A stretch of DNA of 64,000 bases from Oxalobacter paeniformigenes (GCF_027158465.1 NZ_JAMKYL010000004.1:112123-176122); one strand, 5' to 3'; shown: positions 18,261-26,341, numbered from the stretch's first letter. Program-made: numbers and translations. The notes: generated from the sequence alone by a model not told the origin.

Positions 18261-20831
18261 TCAGTCGATTTTCAGAATATCGATCATATCCGTTTCAAAT
18301 TGGATTTGCGCACGGGGATGCTGGAGCATTTCGCTGTCTATCAGGAAAACGTCCTCGATCCGTTCACCCAACGTCATGATTTTCGCCGTATGCAGATTGA
18401 CCTTGTAGCGGCTGAATACCTGTGCGATCGAATAAAGCAGGCCCGTCCGGTCGTTGGCGGTGATAGACAGCACAAAACATTTGCCGCTGGCATCAGGTCG
18501 CAGATCGAGTGTCGGTGAGACAGGGAAAGAACGTGACTTGCGTGACAGACGTGGTTTGGAAGGTGGTGGCAGTTCGCTGGGTGACTTCAGCAATTCCGTC
18601 AGTTCATGTTCGACCAGCGAAATGATGTCCCGATAGTTTTTTTCGAACCCCTGACGTGTGACCAGAAAGGTATCGAGTGCATAATCATGAATTGTGGTGT
18701 GAATCTTGGCATCCAGAATGCTGAAATTTTTCCTGTCGAAATAGCTGCATATCCGTGCGAACAGGTCGGCGCGATCGAGCATATAGACTGTGACCTGCAA
18801 TCCTTCACCTATCGGCGACAGACGGCACTTGACCACCGGTTCCGATGAATTGGCTCGCCAGTACAGCGTCCGTGTCTGCCATGCGATATCCGATGCATCA
18901 TGCCGGAGAAAATAGACAATATCGAGCTGTTTCCAGAAGGCGACGTGTGCATCTTCGGGCAAGCCGTACAGGCGCAAGGTCGCCAGCGCTTCTTTCTGGC
19001 GTTTTTTCAGTTCGTGATCGACAGAGATTTCTTCGCCACCCAGTACCCGCAATGTCAGATGGAACAGGTCTTCAAGCAGTTTGCTTTTCCATGCGTTCCA
19101 GATTTGCGGATTGGTTCCGCGAATATCGGCGACCGTCAGCAGATACAGTGCTGTCAGGTAACGTTCGCTACCGACACGTTCCGCAAAATCGCGGATGACA
19201 TCCGGATCGGACAAGTCTTTTTTCTGTGCAACCTGTGACAAGGTCAGATGCTCGCGAACCAGAAAGACGATCAGTTCGGTATCGGCCGGACTCAGGCGAT
19301 GCTGTTTGCAGAACCGTCTGGCGTCCTGCATGCCGAGAAGTGAGTGATCACCACCGCGTCCTTTCGCGATATCGTGAAACAGGGCGGCGACATACAATAG
19401 CCAGGGTTTGTCGAAACTGGTCATCAGCTGGCTGCACAGGGGATTTTCATGCGCATACTCCGCCAGCGAGAAACGGTGCAGGTTGGCGATCACTGTCAGA
19501 ATATGCTGATCGACAGTATATTGATGGAACAGGTCATGCTGCATTTGTCCCACGATTTTGCCGAAATTGGGCAGATAGCGCCCCAGTATGCCCAGTTCGT
19601 TCATATGTTGCAGGGCTCGTGCCGCGAAACGTGGTGATTTCAGTATGCGCAGGAAAAAGGACTGGTTGGTCGAATCGTTGCGGAAAGTACGGTCGATATG
19701 GATTCTGGCATGCCACATCGCACGCAAGGTCCGCGCCGTCATGTTCTTGAGATCCGAGCGTTGGGAAAGCAAATAAAATACTTCGAGCAATGCAGACGGA
19801 TGATCGAGAAACACCTTGTCGTTCGTGATATCGACATGGTTGTTGACTTCATTGAAGCGGTCGTTTATCCGTACGGGCAGGCTGGGTTTCGGGAACAGCC
19901 TTGCGTGCAGGTTTTGCAAGAGGATGATGTTGAGCTGTGTAACGGTATGTGCGGCGCGATAGTAACGCTGCATCATGTATTCGCTGGCCGCACGGCGGTT
20001 CAGCAGCTCTCCGTTTTTGCTGAAACGGAAGGTTTCGGCTACCGGCATTTGCAGATCGAACAGCAACCTGTCTTCACATCGTTGTGCCTGAATGTGCAGG
20101 CGGATCCGGATATCCTTGAAAGCCCGTTCTTTCTTGCGGAGCTGTTGCGCTTCGGAAGGTGTGATCAATCCGCGTTGTGCCAGTTCGTTCCATGAGTTGC
20201 CCAGTTTCGCTGCTTTGGCCGCCCACAGAATGACTTGCAAGTCGCGCAGCCCGCCAGGACTTTCCTTGCAGTTGGGTTCCAGACTGTATGGCGTATCGCC
20301 CAGCTTGACGTGACGTTGTCGTGTCTCCAGCATTTTGGCGATGAAAAACGCTTGTGCGTTCATCTGTTCGTCATAACGTGTTTTCATCCTGCGGAACAGT
20401 TGCCTGCTGCCCGTTACATAGCGCGCTTCCAGAAGGCTGGTCTGGATCGTGATGTCGTGTGCCGATTCTTCGAGACATTCTTCAATGGTCCGGACACTGT
20501 GGCCTATCGTAAGACCCAGGGACCAGAAACACTGGATAAGCGACTCGATTTTCTGCTGCAATTCACTGTCGGGTGTCCGGTTCAGCAAAATCAGGACATC
20601 GATATCCGAATAGGGATACAGCTCGCCACGGCCATATCCTCCCACTGCAACCAGTACGTGTTCGGACGGCAGGCCGGTTTGTTGCCATGCCTCGATCAGA
20701 ATACGGTCGACATGTTTGCACAGCGTCTTCAAAAGACGTTGCGGATGCGGTGCGTCTTTGTAGGCACCGATTGCGGCATTGCGCAGGGTGCCAAGACGTT
20801 CTTTCAGTGAATTGTCGGCAGGTTTCGTCAC
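18261..20831 (-). CDS. glnD: GlnD, PII uridylyltransferase / uridylyl-removing enzyme
   Basis: GlnD senses glutamine and adds or removes UMP on PII proteins, which sets NtrB/NtrC activity and glutamine synthetase adenylylation. Domain order is normal over 856 residues. The nucleotidyltransferase domain has G64-G65 and D76-x-D78 (G-E-L-Y-P-Y-S-D-I-D). An HD domain (H-D-I-A-K-G-R-G-G-D-H) is responsible for UMP removal, and two C-terminal ACT domains bind glutamine. It overlaps map by 4 bases, so the two are co-transcribed. It links functionally to glnA-ntrB-ntrC at 44.5-48.6 kb. Confidence 0.97.
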   Translation of the reverse strand: MTKPADNSLKERLGTLRNAAIGAYKDAPHPQRLLKTLCKHVDRILIEAWQQTGLPSEHVLVAVGGYGRGELYPYSDIDVLILLNRTPDSELQQKIESLIQCFWSLGLTIGHSVRTIEECLEESAHDITIQTSLLEARYVTGSRQLFRRMKTRYDEQMNAQAFFIAKMLETRQRHVKLGDTPYSLEPNCKESPGGLRDLQVILWAAKAAKLGNSWNELAQRGLITPSEAQQLRKKERAFKDIRIRLHIQAQRCEDRLLFDLQMPVAETFRFSKNGELLNRRAASEYMMQRYYRAAHTVTQLNIILLQNLHARLFPKPSLPVRINDRFNEVNNHVDITNDKVFLDHPSALLEVFYLLSQRSDLKNMTARTLRAMWHARIHIDRTFRNDSTNQSFFLRILKSPRFAARALQHMNELGILGRYLPNFGKIVGQMQHDLFHQYTVDQHILTVIANLHRFSLAEYAHENPLCSQLMTSFDKPWLLYVAALFHDIAKGRGGDHSLLGMQDARRFCKQHRLSPADTELIVFLVREHLTLSQVAQKKDLSDPDVIRDFAERVGSERYLTALYLLTVADIRGTNPQIWNAWKSKLLEDLFHLTLRVLGGEEISVDHELKKRQKEALATLRLYGLPEDAHVAFWKQLDIVYFLRHDASDIAWQTRTLYWRANSSEPVVKCRLSPIGEGLQVTVYMLDRADLFARICSYFDRKNFSILDAKIHTTIHDYALDTFLVTRQGFEKNYRDIISLVEHELTELLKSPSELPPPSKPRLSRKSRSFPVSPTLDLRPDASGKCFVLSITANDRTGLLYSIAQVFSRYKVNLHTAKIMTLGERIEDVFLIDSEMLQHPRAQIQFETDMIDILKID

Positions 20832-21649
20832 TGTGGCTGGTTTTTCTTTTTGATGAAATGGGGCGGATGCGGCATTTCCGGAGAAACCGTCAGCACTTCA
20901 TAACCCGTATCGGTGACCAGTACGGTATGTTCCCATTGTGCGGAGAGGCTGCGATCTTTTGTCCGGATCGTCCAGCCGTCAGGCATGGAACGAATCGCCT
21001 TCCCACCGGCATTGATCATCGGTTCGATGGTAAAAATCATGCCGGGTTTCATTTCTTCCATGGTGCCCGGACGACCGTAATGCAAAACTTGCGGTTCTTC
21101 ATGAAATTCGATGCCGACGCCATGGCCACAGAATTCGCGTACCACACTGTAACCGGCATCTTCGGCATATTGCTGGATGACGTGTCCGATATCGCCGAAG
21201 TGCGCTCCGGGTCTCACAGCATCGATCCCCAGCCACATGCTTTCATATGTGATTTTCGAAAGCCGTTTTGCCATGATGGACGGTTCGCCGGCGAAATACA
21301 TCCGGCTGGTATCGCCATAATAGCCGTCCTTGATGACCGTAATATCGATATTCAGGATGTCGCCCTTTTTCAGCAATTTGTTGAAATTCGGGATGCCATG
21401 GCAAACCACGTCGTTAAGCGAAATGCAGGTTGCCTTCGGATATGGTGTATATCCGGGCGGGCAATAGTTCAGCGGTGCCGGAACGGCGTCATGATCGGTG
21501 ATGAATTCATGGCAGCGCTTGTCCAGTTCGCCCGTACTGACGCCGGGTTTGACAAACGGTGCGATATAGTCGAGTACTTCGGCTGCCAGTTGACTGGCCT
21601 TGCGAATGCCTTCGATCTGTTCGGCATTCTTGATATAAATCTTTGCCAT
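20828..21649 (-). CDS. map: Methionine aminopeptidase, type I
   Basis: Removes the initiator methionine after deformylation by Def. The five metal ligands are visible in order: two Asp in I-D-I-T-V-I-K-D-G-Y-Y-G-D, His in H-G-V-G-I-E-F-H, Glu in T-I-E-P-M and Glu in W-E-H-T-V. The substrate-site H of N-D-V-V-C-H-G-I-P is also present. The length of 273 residues is typical of the short type I enzyme without a zinc-finger extension. It is the first gene of a map-glnD unit, a common proteobacterial pairing. Confidence 0.97.
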   Translation of the reverse strand: MAKIYIKNAEQIEGIRKASQLAAEVLDYIAPFVKPGVSTGELDKRCHEFITDHDAVPAPLNYCPPGYTPYPKATCISLNDVVCHGIPNFNKLLKKGDILNIDITVIKDGYYGDTSRMYFAGEPSIMAKRLSKITYESMWLGIDAVRPGAHFGDIGHVIQQYAEDAGYSVVREFCGHGVGIEFHEEPQVLHYGRPGTMEEMKPGMIFTIEPMINAGGKAIRSMPDGWTIRTKDRSLSAQWEHTVLVTDTGYEVLTVSPEMPHPPHFIKKKNQPQ

Positions 21650-21761
21650 TGTGGGTTGCGTGTCTGTCAGATAGGAATATGAAGCATTTATTATAAGCCA
21701 GGCATCATCGCAAGAAACACAACAGATGCAATAATAGTTATGAAATAAACAGTATTTCTGC

Positions 21762-21767
21762 TATAAT
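21762..21767 (+). promoter_or_regulatory. -10 element of the tRNA-Ser promoter
   Basis: A perfect TATAAT lies 33 bases before the tRNA. The -35 region 17-18 bases upstream (TTATGA/TATGAA) matches poorly. The surrounding sequence is very AT-rich, as expected for a stable-RNA promoter. Confidence 0.6.
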
Positions 21768-21799
21768 AATCAATTCAACCTGCCTGTAGTTCAGAATTC

Positions 21800-21890
21800 G
21801 GAAAGGTGGCAGAGTGGTCGAATGCGCCGGACTCGAAATCCGGTATACGGTAACCCCGTATCGAGGGTTCAAATCCCTCCCTTTCCGCCA
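21800..21890 (+). tRNA. serU: tRNA-Ser, anticodon CGA
   Basis: A 91-base class II tRNA. The acceptor arms GGAAAGG and CCTTTCC pair perfectly, followed by discriminator G and an encoded CCA. The anticodon stem CCGGA/TCCGG encloses the loop CTCGAAA with anticodon CGA (21834-21836), which reads UCG serine codons. A long variable arm (TATACGGTAACCCCGTATC) and the T-loop TTCAAAT confirm serine identity. A terminator follows within 5 bases. Confidence 0.97.
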
Positions 21891-21894
21891 AATC

Positions 21895-21918
21895 AAACGG
21901 CTAAAATGCCGTTTTTTT
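21895..21918 (+). terminator. Terminator after tRNA-Ser
   Basis: Stem AAACGGC (21895-21901), loop TAAAAT, GCCGTTT (21908-21914), continuing into a run of seven T (21912-21918). It is a standard rho-independent terminator on the plus strand. Confidence 0.85.
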
Positions 21919-22153
21919 ATCTTCCCGTTTTGCCGTGCCCGTCTCCCTTGTTTGCCATGAATCTGGAAGGAAAGGTTTTTCACGTCCTGTCGCGCCGATA
22001 CCTGCCAGTATCCCTGTTGCAAGGGTGTTCGGAAAGATCGGGGTTTTTGTACACGTAAAATAACCGGAAGTCATGTAATGACAGGCATGCACAAAACCCG
22101 GGCAATCTGTTGAATATGGCGTCAATAAACGCTTTCCGGCTTTTCTCCACAAG

Positions 22154-22179
22154 GTTATCCACAGGTTTGCGTGGATAAC
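22154..22179. repeat. Inverted repeat carrying two DnaA-box-like sites
   Basis: GTTATCCAC (22154-22162) and GTGGATAAC (22171-22179) are perfect 9-base arms around an 8-base spacer. The left arm with the next base gives a perfect DnaA box, TTATCCACA; the right arm is an 8 of 9 match on the other strand. Confidence 0.7.
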
Positions 22180-22215
22180 GGAAAAGTCAAGCGGTTGCGG
22201 TTCCAACTGTCGAAA

Positions 22216-22227
22216 TTTGTATACAAA
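22216..22227. repeat. 12-base perfect palindrome, operator-like
   Basis: TTTGTATACAAA reads the same on both strands. It ends 8 bases before a TTGACA (22236-22241) that has a possible -10, TATGGC, at 22259-22264. The arrangement looks like a regulator site beside a promoter, but no clear gene lies downstream on the plus strand. Confidence 0.45.
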
Positions 22228-22235
22228 CCTTTTCC

Positions 22236-22264
22236 TTGACAGGGAAAACAGGATGGATTATGGC
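22236..22264 (+). promoter_or_regulatory. Possible sigma-70 promoter in the non-coding region
   Basis: A perfect TTGACA (22236-22241) is followed 17 bases later by TATGGC (22259-22264), a partial -10. If active, it would give a transcript of about 270 bases up to the hairpin at 22515-22544. No gene is evident on that transcript. Confidence 0.3.
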
Positions 22265-22514
22265 GTGATGATATCTGCGCAAAATGTAACCGTTTAAATC
22301 AAGTATATGAATTTTAACGAAAAAATCTGGTTGTTCCATGACTTTTCCACAGAAAATGTGAAAAAGTACAATGTGGCATGTTTGACTGGGAATATCTGGC
22401 GATATGTCATGCTGCGGTCACAACATTGGAAATTTGTGTGGAAAGTCAAGGCAATAGCCGGAAGTTTTCCACTGACTGGAAAAGATGTGCTGGGTAAGTA
22501 ATGGTATGGAAAGC

Positions 22515-22544
22515 AAGGCGCCATATCGTTGGATAGGGCGTCTT
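22515..22544. terminator. Long hairpin, possible terminator
   Basis: A 13-base stem, AAGGCGCCATATC (22515-22527) with GATAGGGCGTCTT (22532-22544), has one G-T pair and one mismatch and closes a GTTG tetraloop. Downstream on the plus strand comes TGTATTT, a weak T tract. It could end a plus-strand transcript from the 22236 promoter, or transcription of the minus-strand 118-residue gene whose stop lies about 100 bases away. Confidence 0.4.
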
Positions 22545-22641
22545 GTATTTGTCAGGAGATGCCAGTGGAAAGTGTCGCAGGACAGAAAGATGTGCCTGAA
22601 AGGATATTCCGCCTTCAGGCCGGTTGTTCATGCATCGGACA

Positions 22642-22998
22642 TCAGATGGTTGTGGCGTCGACAGTCTTGCGAATCGCTTCCAGTTCAGGCGGCAGTTCAC
22701 CTGTGGAAGCTGCGGACTCTTCCGCAATCGTTTGCCAGTTTTTTTTGCCGCGCAGCATATCGAGCTGAATTTCCAGGTTGTTCAACAGGTTGGCAAGCTG
22801 GAACAGGATGTCTTTCTGGACAGGTTCCTTGAGCAGTTTGGCGAATTCTTCATCCCATACCGACAGGAAACCGGTCAGGTCATTGTGATCAAGCGTACCC
22901 TGCATGGCTTCCCAGTTGACTGCATATTCGGCCAGTGCCTGTGAGATGCGTTTTTTCACCTGTTCCAGTTTTGCGGAGAGATTGGCGGTGTCGTGCAT
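22642..22998 (-). CDS. Small acidic helical protein of unknown function
   Basis: I do not recognise this protein. It has 118 residues, is acidic and appears almost wholly alpha-helical, with heptad-like spacing of hydrophobic residues (L-A-N-L-L-N-N-L-E-I-Q-L-D-M-L). There is no signal peptide, membrane segment or cysteine. A good ribosome-binding site (AAAGGA) lies 6 bases before the ATG, and the amino-acid composition is protein-like, so I regard it as a real gene. It stands alone between the DnaA-box-like region and the MOSC pseudogene, with no partner gene that would suggest a role. Confidence 0.7.
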   Translation of the reverse strand: MHDTANLSAKLEQVKKRISQALAEYAVNWEAMQGTLDHNDLTGFLSVWDEEFAKLLKEPVQKDILFQLANLLNNLEIQLDMLRGKKNWQTIAEESAASTGELPPELEAIRKTVDATTI

Positions 22999-23091
22999 GG
23001 ATGATCCTTTCCGAATTAAAGTAGGTAGCGGTGTGTTTACCGGTACCGCGCGCAGTTTAAATCATTCGCATGGACATGGGCAAGATGGTTA

Positions 23092-23211
23092 CTACCGGCT
23101 TGCGCGGCGCAGCTCGTCGGCTGTGGCATGCAAGGACATCGGTTCAATATCCGGTGTCTTCCGGATGTCCTGTTTCCAGCCGTTTGCTGAAAAGGTTGCG
23201 ACAGACAGGAG
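23092..23211 (-). pseudogene. Possible short coding remnant
   Basis: On the minus strand the frame ending at the TAG in 23092-23094 encodes about 35 protein-like residues (F-S-A-N-G-W-K-Q-D-I-R-K-T-P-D-I-E-P-M and then A-D-E-L-R-R-A-S-R). It has no convincing start; its upstream part runs into the hairpin at 23212-23239. I do not recognise a family. It may be the tail of a decayed gene or chance. Confidence 0.2.
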
Positions 23212-23239
23212 AAAGTCCCGGAAGCTGTCCCGGGGCTTT
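23212..23239. terminator. Hairpin downstream of the MOSC pseudogene
   Basis: AAAGTCCCGG (23212-23221) pairs with CCGGGGCTTT (23230-23239) through 10 base pairs including one G-T, with an 8-base loop. Flanking A and T runs are short. It is likely the old terminator of the minus-strand YiiM-like gene that ends at 23296. Confidence 0.5.
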
Positions 23240-23295
23240 TAGAATCTGCCGCTCCATGGATTTGCCGAAAAGGTAGTGCTGGCGCGTGCGACAGT

Positions 23296-23690
23296 CTATT
23301 CCGGTTGCTGTCGCTTCGTGAGAAAAACGAAATCGCCCGCTTGTGCGAAGCTTTCTTTCAGTACACGGTAAAACCAGCCGTTGTATGAAAGACGGTGCAT
23401 TTAACTGGCCATATCATTTCGTCCGAAACGCTCGTTCATGGTGTGGCATGCCTCACGTCCGAAGGAGACTTGTACCAAAACATGACGGATACGGAAAATA
23501 TCTCCGATGCAGACGATATGTTCGGTCATGCCCTGTGATGCGATGTTTTCGCTGAATGTGACGGGACTTTGTAAAAGCGATGTACGGTCGGGCAGGAATT
23601 TTATCCAGCAGGGATAAAGGTCGCTTGCATGCGTGAATCCGGGCGGTTTGCCTGTTCCGGCAAAGTGGTGCTCCCTGGCAGTCAGGTATC
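23296..23690 (-). pseudogene. Degraded YiiM-type MOSC-domain protein gene
   Basis: One minus-strand frame carries an MOSC-domain pattern: H-H-F-A-G-T-G-K, then Y-P-C-W, F-S-E-N-I-A-S-Q-G-M-T-E, V-C-I-G-D-I-F-R-I and Q-V-S-F-G-R-E-A-C, the last with the conserved cysteine. An in-frame TAA at 23401-23403 follows R-F-G-R-N-D-M-A-S. After it the frame continues with N-G-W-F-Y-R-V-L-K-E and A-G-D-F-V-F-L-T-K-R, the expected C-terminus, to a TAG at 23296. The N-terminal ~50 residues of the family are missing; upstream the frame runs into the DUF389 gene. Intact relatives are molybdenum-cofactor-binding enzymes such as E. coli YiiM. Internal stop plus 5' truncation make it a pseudogene. Confidence 0.75.
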
Positions 23691-23729
23691 CGGAAGTGGG
23701 ATCGATGTGGCTGCCCGTTTCCGCAGACT

Positions 23730-25118
23730 TCAACTGTTGACGAAAACCACTTCCAGATTTTCTGCTGCCATGCGCAGTCTGAGCCATTGCCTGATTTTTG
23801 TCTGGATATCTTTTTTCAGGGTTTTTTTGCAGACCACGATAACGGCGGGTATTTCCTGAACGCCCAAGCCGTTTTTCTGGCGAGAAACATAGGCGTCGGA
23901 AAAGAACAATTCGGCGACGTCAGGGTACTGGACATAAACTTCGCTGGCGATGCCGGCGTAGCGTTTTTCTTTTTCCGCCTTGGCACGAAGTGTGGCGGAT
24001 TGTGCTTCTTCCTGAAGTGCCTTGAGGATTTGTTCTTTTTTCTCTGCTTCCTGCTGGTTGTTCGCCAGTATGTCTTTGGTCAGCGATGCCTTGATGGCGT
24101 TCAGGTCTTCCTGATGGAAACCGGCTTGCTGGAAAACGAGGCGTGTCCCGGAAAGACCGTATCGGGGCAGGCTTTTTTCGATTCCGGATAGCGTTGTTTC
24201 GTCGAGTTGTTGCCCGACCAGTACGATGTCGATGGTTTTGTCACGGTAGGATGCCTTGTAACTGATCGGGAAAGTTTTTTTGAAAACCAGTTCATGGTTG
24301 ATGAAATTGGTGACGTTCCGGCTGAATATCTGGTTGTGGACGAAATGGACGGCAATGAATACGCTGGGTACGAAGCTGACGAAAACCACGGATATCAGAA
24401 ACAGCCGGAGTCTGAAGCGGCGTTTGTCATCTATCTTGCGTCGCGAGATCGGCCGGATGAACCAGACGATCAGAATGGAGGAAACGGCGATATAGATGCA
24501 GTTGAGCAGATACAGATACATCGCTCCCAGAAAATAGGCGATATTGCCATGTACGAATCCGTATGCCGCGGTACATAACGGCGGCATCAATGCGGTTGCG
24601 ATGGCGACCCCCGGTATGACATTCGATTTTTCCTTGCGGGTAACGCCGATAATGCCAGCCATTCCACCGAACAGCGCGATCAACAAGTCCCATAATGTCG
24701 GAGAAGTTCTGGCCAGCAATTCAGACTGCGCCGTATCCAGGGGTGAAATGTAAAAGTACAGGGCAGATGTGATGAAGCTGATGACGGTGGCGATGACCAG
24801 ATTCTTGAGTGCGCGGTGGATCAGCCGGAAATCGTAGATGCCGACGCCATAACCGATGCCCATGATTGGACCCATGAGTGGCGAAATCAGCATGGCACCG
24901 ATGATGACAGGGGTGGAATTGATATTCAGCCCGATCGAAGCGACCAGTATGGCGCACATCAATGTCCAGAGATAGGTACCGTTGAGTTCAATACCGTCAC
25001 GGATGTTCTTGTCGATTTCACTGTCGTCTGCCTGATCCATGCGCAGGCTGAAACGTTTGACCAGCGCATTTCTGATTCGCTGTGTCCACTGACCGATGTC
25101 CGGGGTGACTGGGTTCAT
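23730..25118 (-). CDS. DUF389 (TIGR00341-type) membrane protein
   Basis: A 462-residue integral membrane protein of the DUF389 family, whose function is unknown. Residues about 45-250 contain five or six hydrophobic helices with the family's conserved N-S-T-P-V-I-I-G-A-M-L-I-S-P-L-M-G-P-I and G-V-A-I-A-T-A-L-M-P-P-L-C. A soluble C-terminal half follows, with an Ala/Gln/Glu/Lys-rich helical segment at about 360-395. No close partner gene is apparent; the next gene upstream (25286-26218) is another membrane protein on the same strand, 167 bases away. The family name is secure, the role is not. Confidence 0.88.
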   Translation of the reverse strand: MNPVTPDIGQWTQRIRNALVKRFSLRMDQADDSEIDKNIRDGIELNGTYLWTLMCAILVASIGLNINSTPVIIGAMLISPLMGPIMGIGYGVGIYDFRLIHRALKNLVIATVISFITSALYFYISPLDTAQSELLARTSPTLWDLLIALFGGMAGIIGVTRKEKSNVIPGVAIATALMPPLCTAAYGFVHGNIAYFLGAMYLYLLNCIYIAVSSILIVWFIRPISRRKIDDKRRFRLRLFLISVVFVSFVPSVFIAVHFVHNQIFSRNVTNFINHELVFKKTFPISYKASYRDKTIDIVLVGQQLDETTLSGIEKSLPRYGLSGTRLVFQQAGFHQEDLNAIKASLTKDILANNQQEAEKKEQILKALQEEAQSATLRAKAEKEKRYAGIASEVYVQYPDVAELFFSDAYVSRQKNGLGVQEIPAVIVVCKKTLKKDIQTKIRQWLRLRMAAENLEVVFVNS

Positions 25119-25285
25119 GATATGTTTTCCGGTAAAACCGTTTGACGGTGTGCTTTCATGATGGACAAAAAAAGAATTTCATGCAAACGACATGGCTGTC
25201 CGTTTTCAAAAGGAATTGACGGACAACAAAAACCATGTGGCAAAACAGGACGTTTGCGACAGGAAAGATTTGCAGAATGCAAATA

Positions 25286-26218
25286 TCAGGTTTCTTTTTG
25301 AATAGTTTGTCCCGCTTCTTCGTTTTTACGCTGTTTCCAGAGTTGCCATGAATTGATAATGTTTTGCCAGACGACATAGGAACCGGCACCGATGGCGGAT
25401 ATGGGCGTCATGTACACGTGTGCCATCCAGATCGCGAGGATGGTGTTCTTTTGTCCCAGCGACTGGCCACCGCTGATGCGTTCCTGATAACGGGCACCGA
25501 TTCGCTTGCCGATGAAAAATTGCAGACAGCATACGACCATGGCTGCAAGCGCGATCCAGATTTCAGTCATGCCGTCTTCCGGTTCATTGATCAGGGTATT
25601 GACGGTCTGCGCCATGACGACAATAAGGGCGACGGCCCAGAGATAGAAGGCTGCTTCATGGTAACTGGTCATTTTCGCATGCAGTTTCGGCAGATAGCGC
25701 CGGATGATCATGGCTGTGACAAATGGACAGATCAACAAGGGAAATACCTTTTTCAGGATGATGAGAAATGATGTGAAAAAGCCGATGTTTTGTCCCAGCG
25801 GATGGATCAGCGGAAAAAGCAATGGCGCTGCGATCGCCGTTCCGATATTGCCCAAAAGCGTGTAGCTGGTCAGGCTTGCCGCACTGCCGCCGAGTTTGTC
25901 GGTAATGACGGCAGCAGCCGTGGCCGTCGGTGCGATGACGCAGATGAAGGCACCCTCGGCCGCGAAAACATTGAAGGGTCTGAGTGACAGATAGACCAGT
26001 ACTGCGCCACCGATCTGTACAAGCAACAGCCAGAGATGAACCGGTTTGAAATGAAGATCGCTGAAAGGAACCTTGCAGAAGGTCAGCAAGAGCATTGTGA
26101 AGATGAGCCAGGGAGTGAGAAACGACAGATGTATGAAAACCGGATAGCCTGCTGCGCCGGCCAGCATGGCCAGCGGCAATGCCCAGTTTCGCAAAAAACG
26201 CAAGAGTACGGAAAGCAT
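25286..26218 (-). CDS. Bile acid:sodium symporter-like (BASS/SBF) membrane protein
   Basis: About ten hydrophobic segments over 310 residues. The region C-V-I-A-P-T-A-T-A-A-A-V-I-T-D-K-L-G-G followed by L-L-G-N-I-G-T-A-I-A-A-P-L resembles the core crossover helices of the BASS superfamily, including the N/G-rich sodium-site segment. Members export or import organic anions; the substrate here cannot be inferred. The final 25 residues are charged and cytoplasmic. It is transcribed divergently from the RhlE-like helicase gene across a 388-base gap. Confidence 0.7.
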   Translation of the reverse strand: MLSVLLRFLRNWALPLAMLAGAAGYPVFIHLSFLTPWLIFTMLLLTFCKVPFSDLHFKPVHLWLLLVQIGGAVLVYLSLRPFNVFAAEGAFICVIAPTATAAAVITDKLGGSAASLTSYTLLGNIGTAIAAPLLFPLIHPLGQNIGFFTSFLIILKKVFPLLICPFVTAMIIRRYLPKLHAKMTSYHEAAFYLWAVALIVVMAQTVNTLINEPEDGMTEIWIALAAMVVCCLQFFIGKRIGARYQERISGGQSLGQKNTILAIWMAHVYMTPISAIGAGSYVVWQNIINSWQLWKQRKNEEAGQTIQKET

Positions 26219-26341
26219 GGTGTACCGGAATGAGCCTGAAATGATACTGTGCCGGTTTGAACGGGTTCCGCCGACGGTGCGTGATTCGAATAACCGGCTC
26301 CCCGAATCATTTTATACCCCCATGCACTGGAGGAAAAGAAT

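Larger units (their letters stand above)
21919..22641. other. 720-base stretch without a convincing gene; DnaA-box-like cluster
   Basis: No frame here has a ribosome-binding site plus a protein-like sequence. A 64-codon plus-strand frame (22307-22501) lacks both a ribosome-binding site and any family resemblance. The stretch is rich in short motifs. Six sites resemble the DnaA box: TTCTCCACA (22143), TTATCCACA (22155, perfect), reverse TTATCCACG (22170-22178), TTTTCCACA (22343), reverse TTTTTCACA (22357-22365) and reverse CTTTCCACA (22437-22445). There is also an AT-rich segment (about 22276-22326), a 12-base palindrome (22216-22227) and a long hairpin (22515-22544). The function is not known; a DnaA-titration or origin-like region is an inference. 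Confidence 0.5.

Noticed and set aside
22307..22501. 64-codon plus-strand frame in the DnaA-box region
   Set aside because: No ribosome-binding site, no family resemblance, and it is made largely of the repeated TTTCCAC-type motifs.
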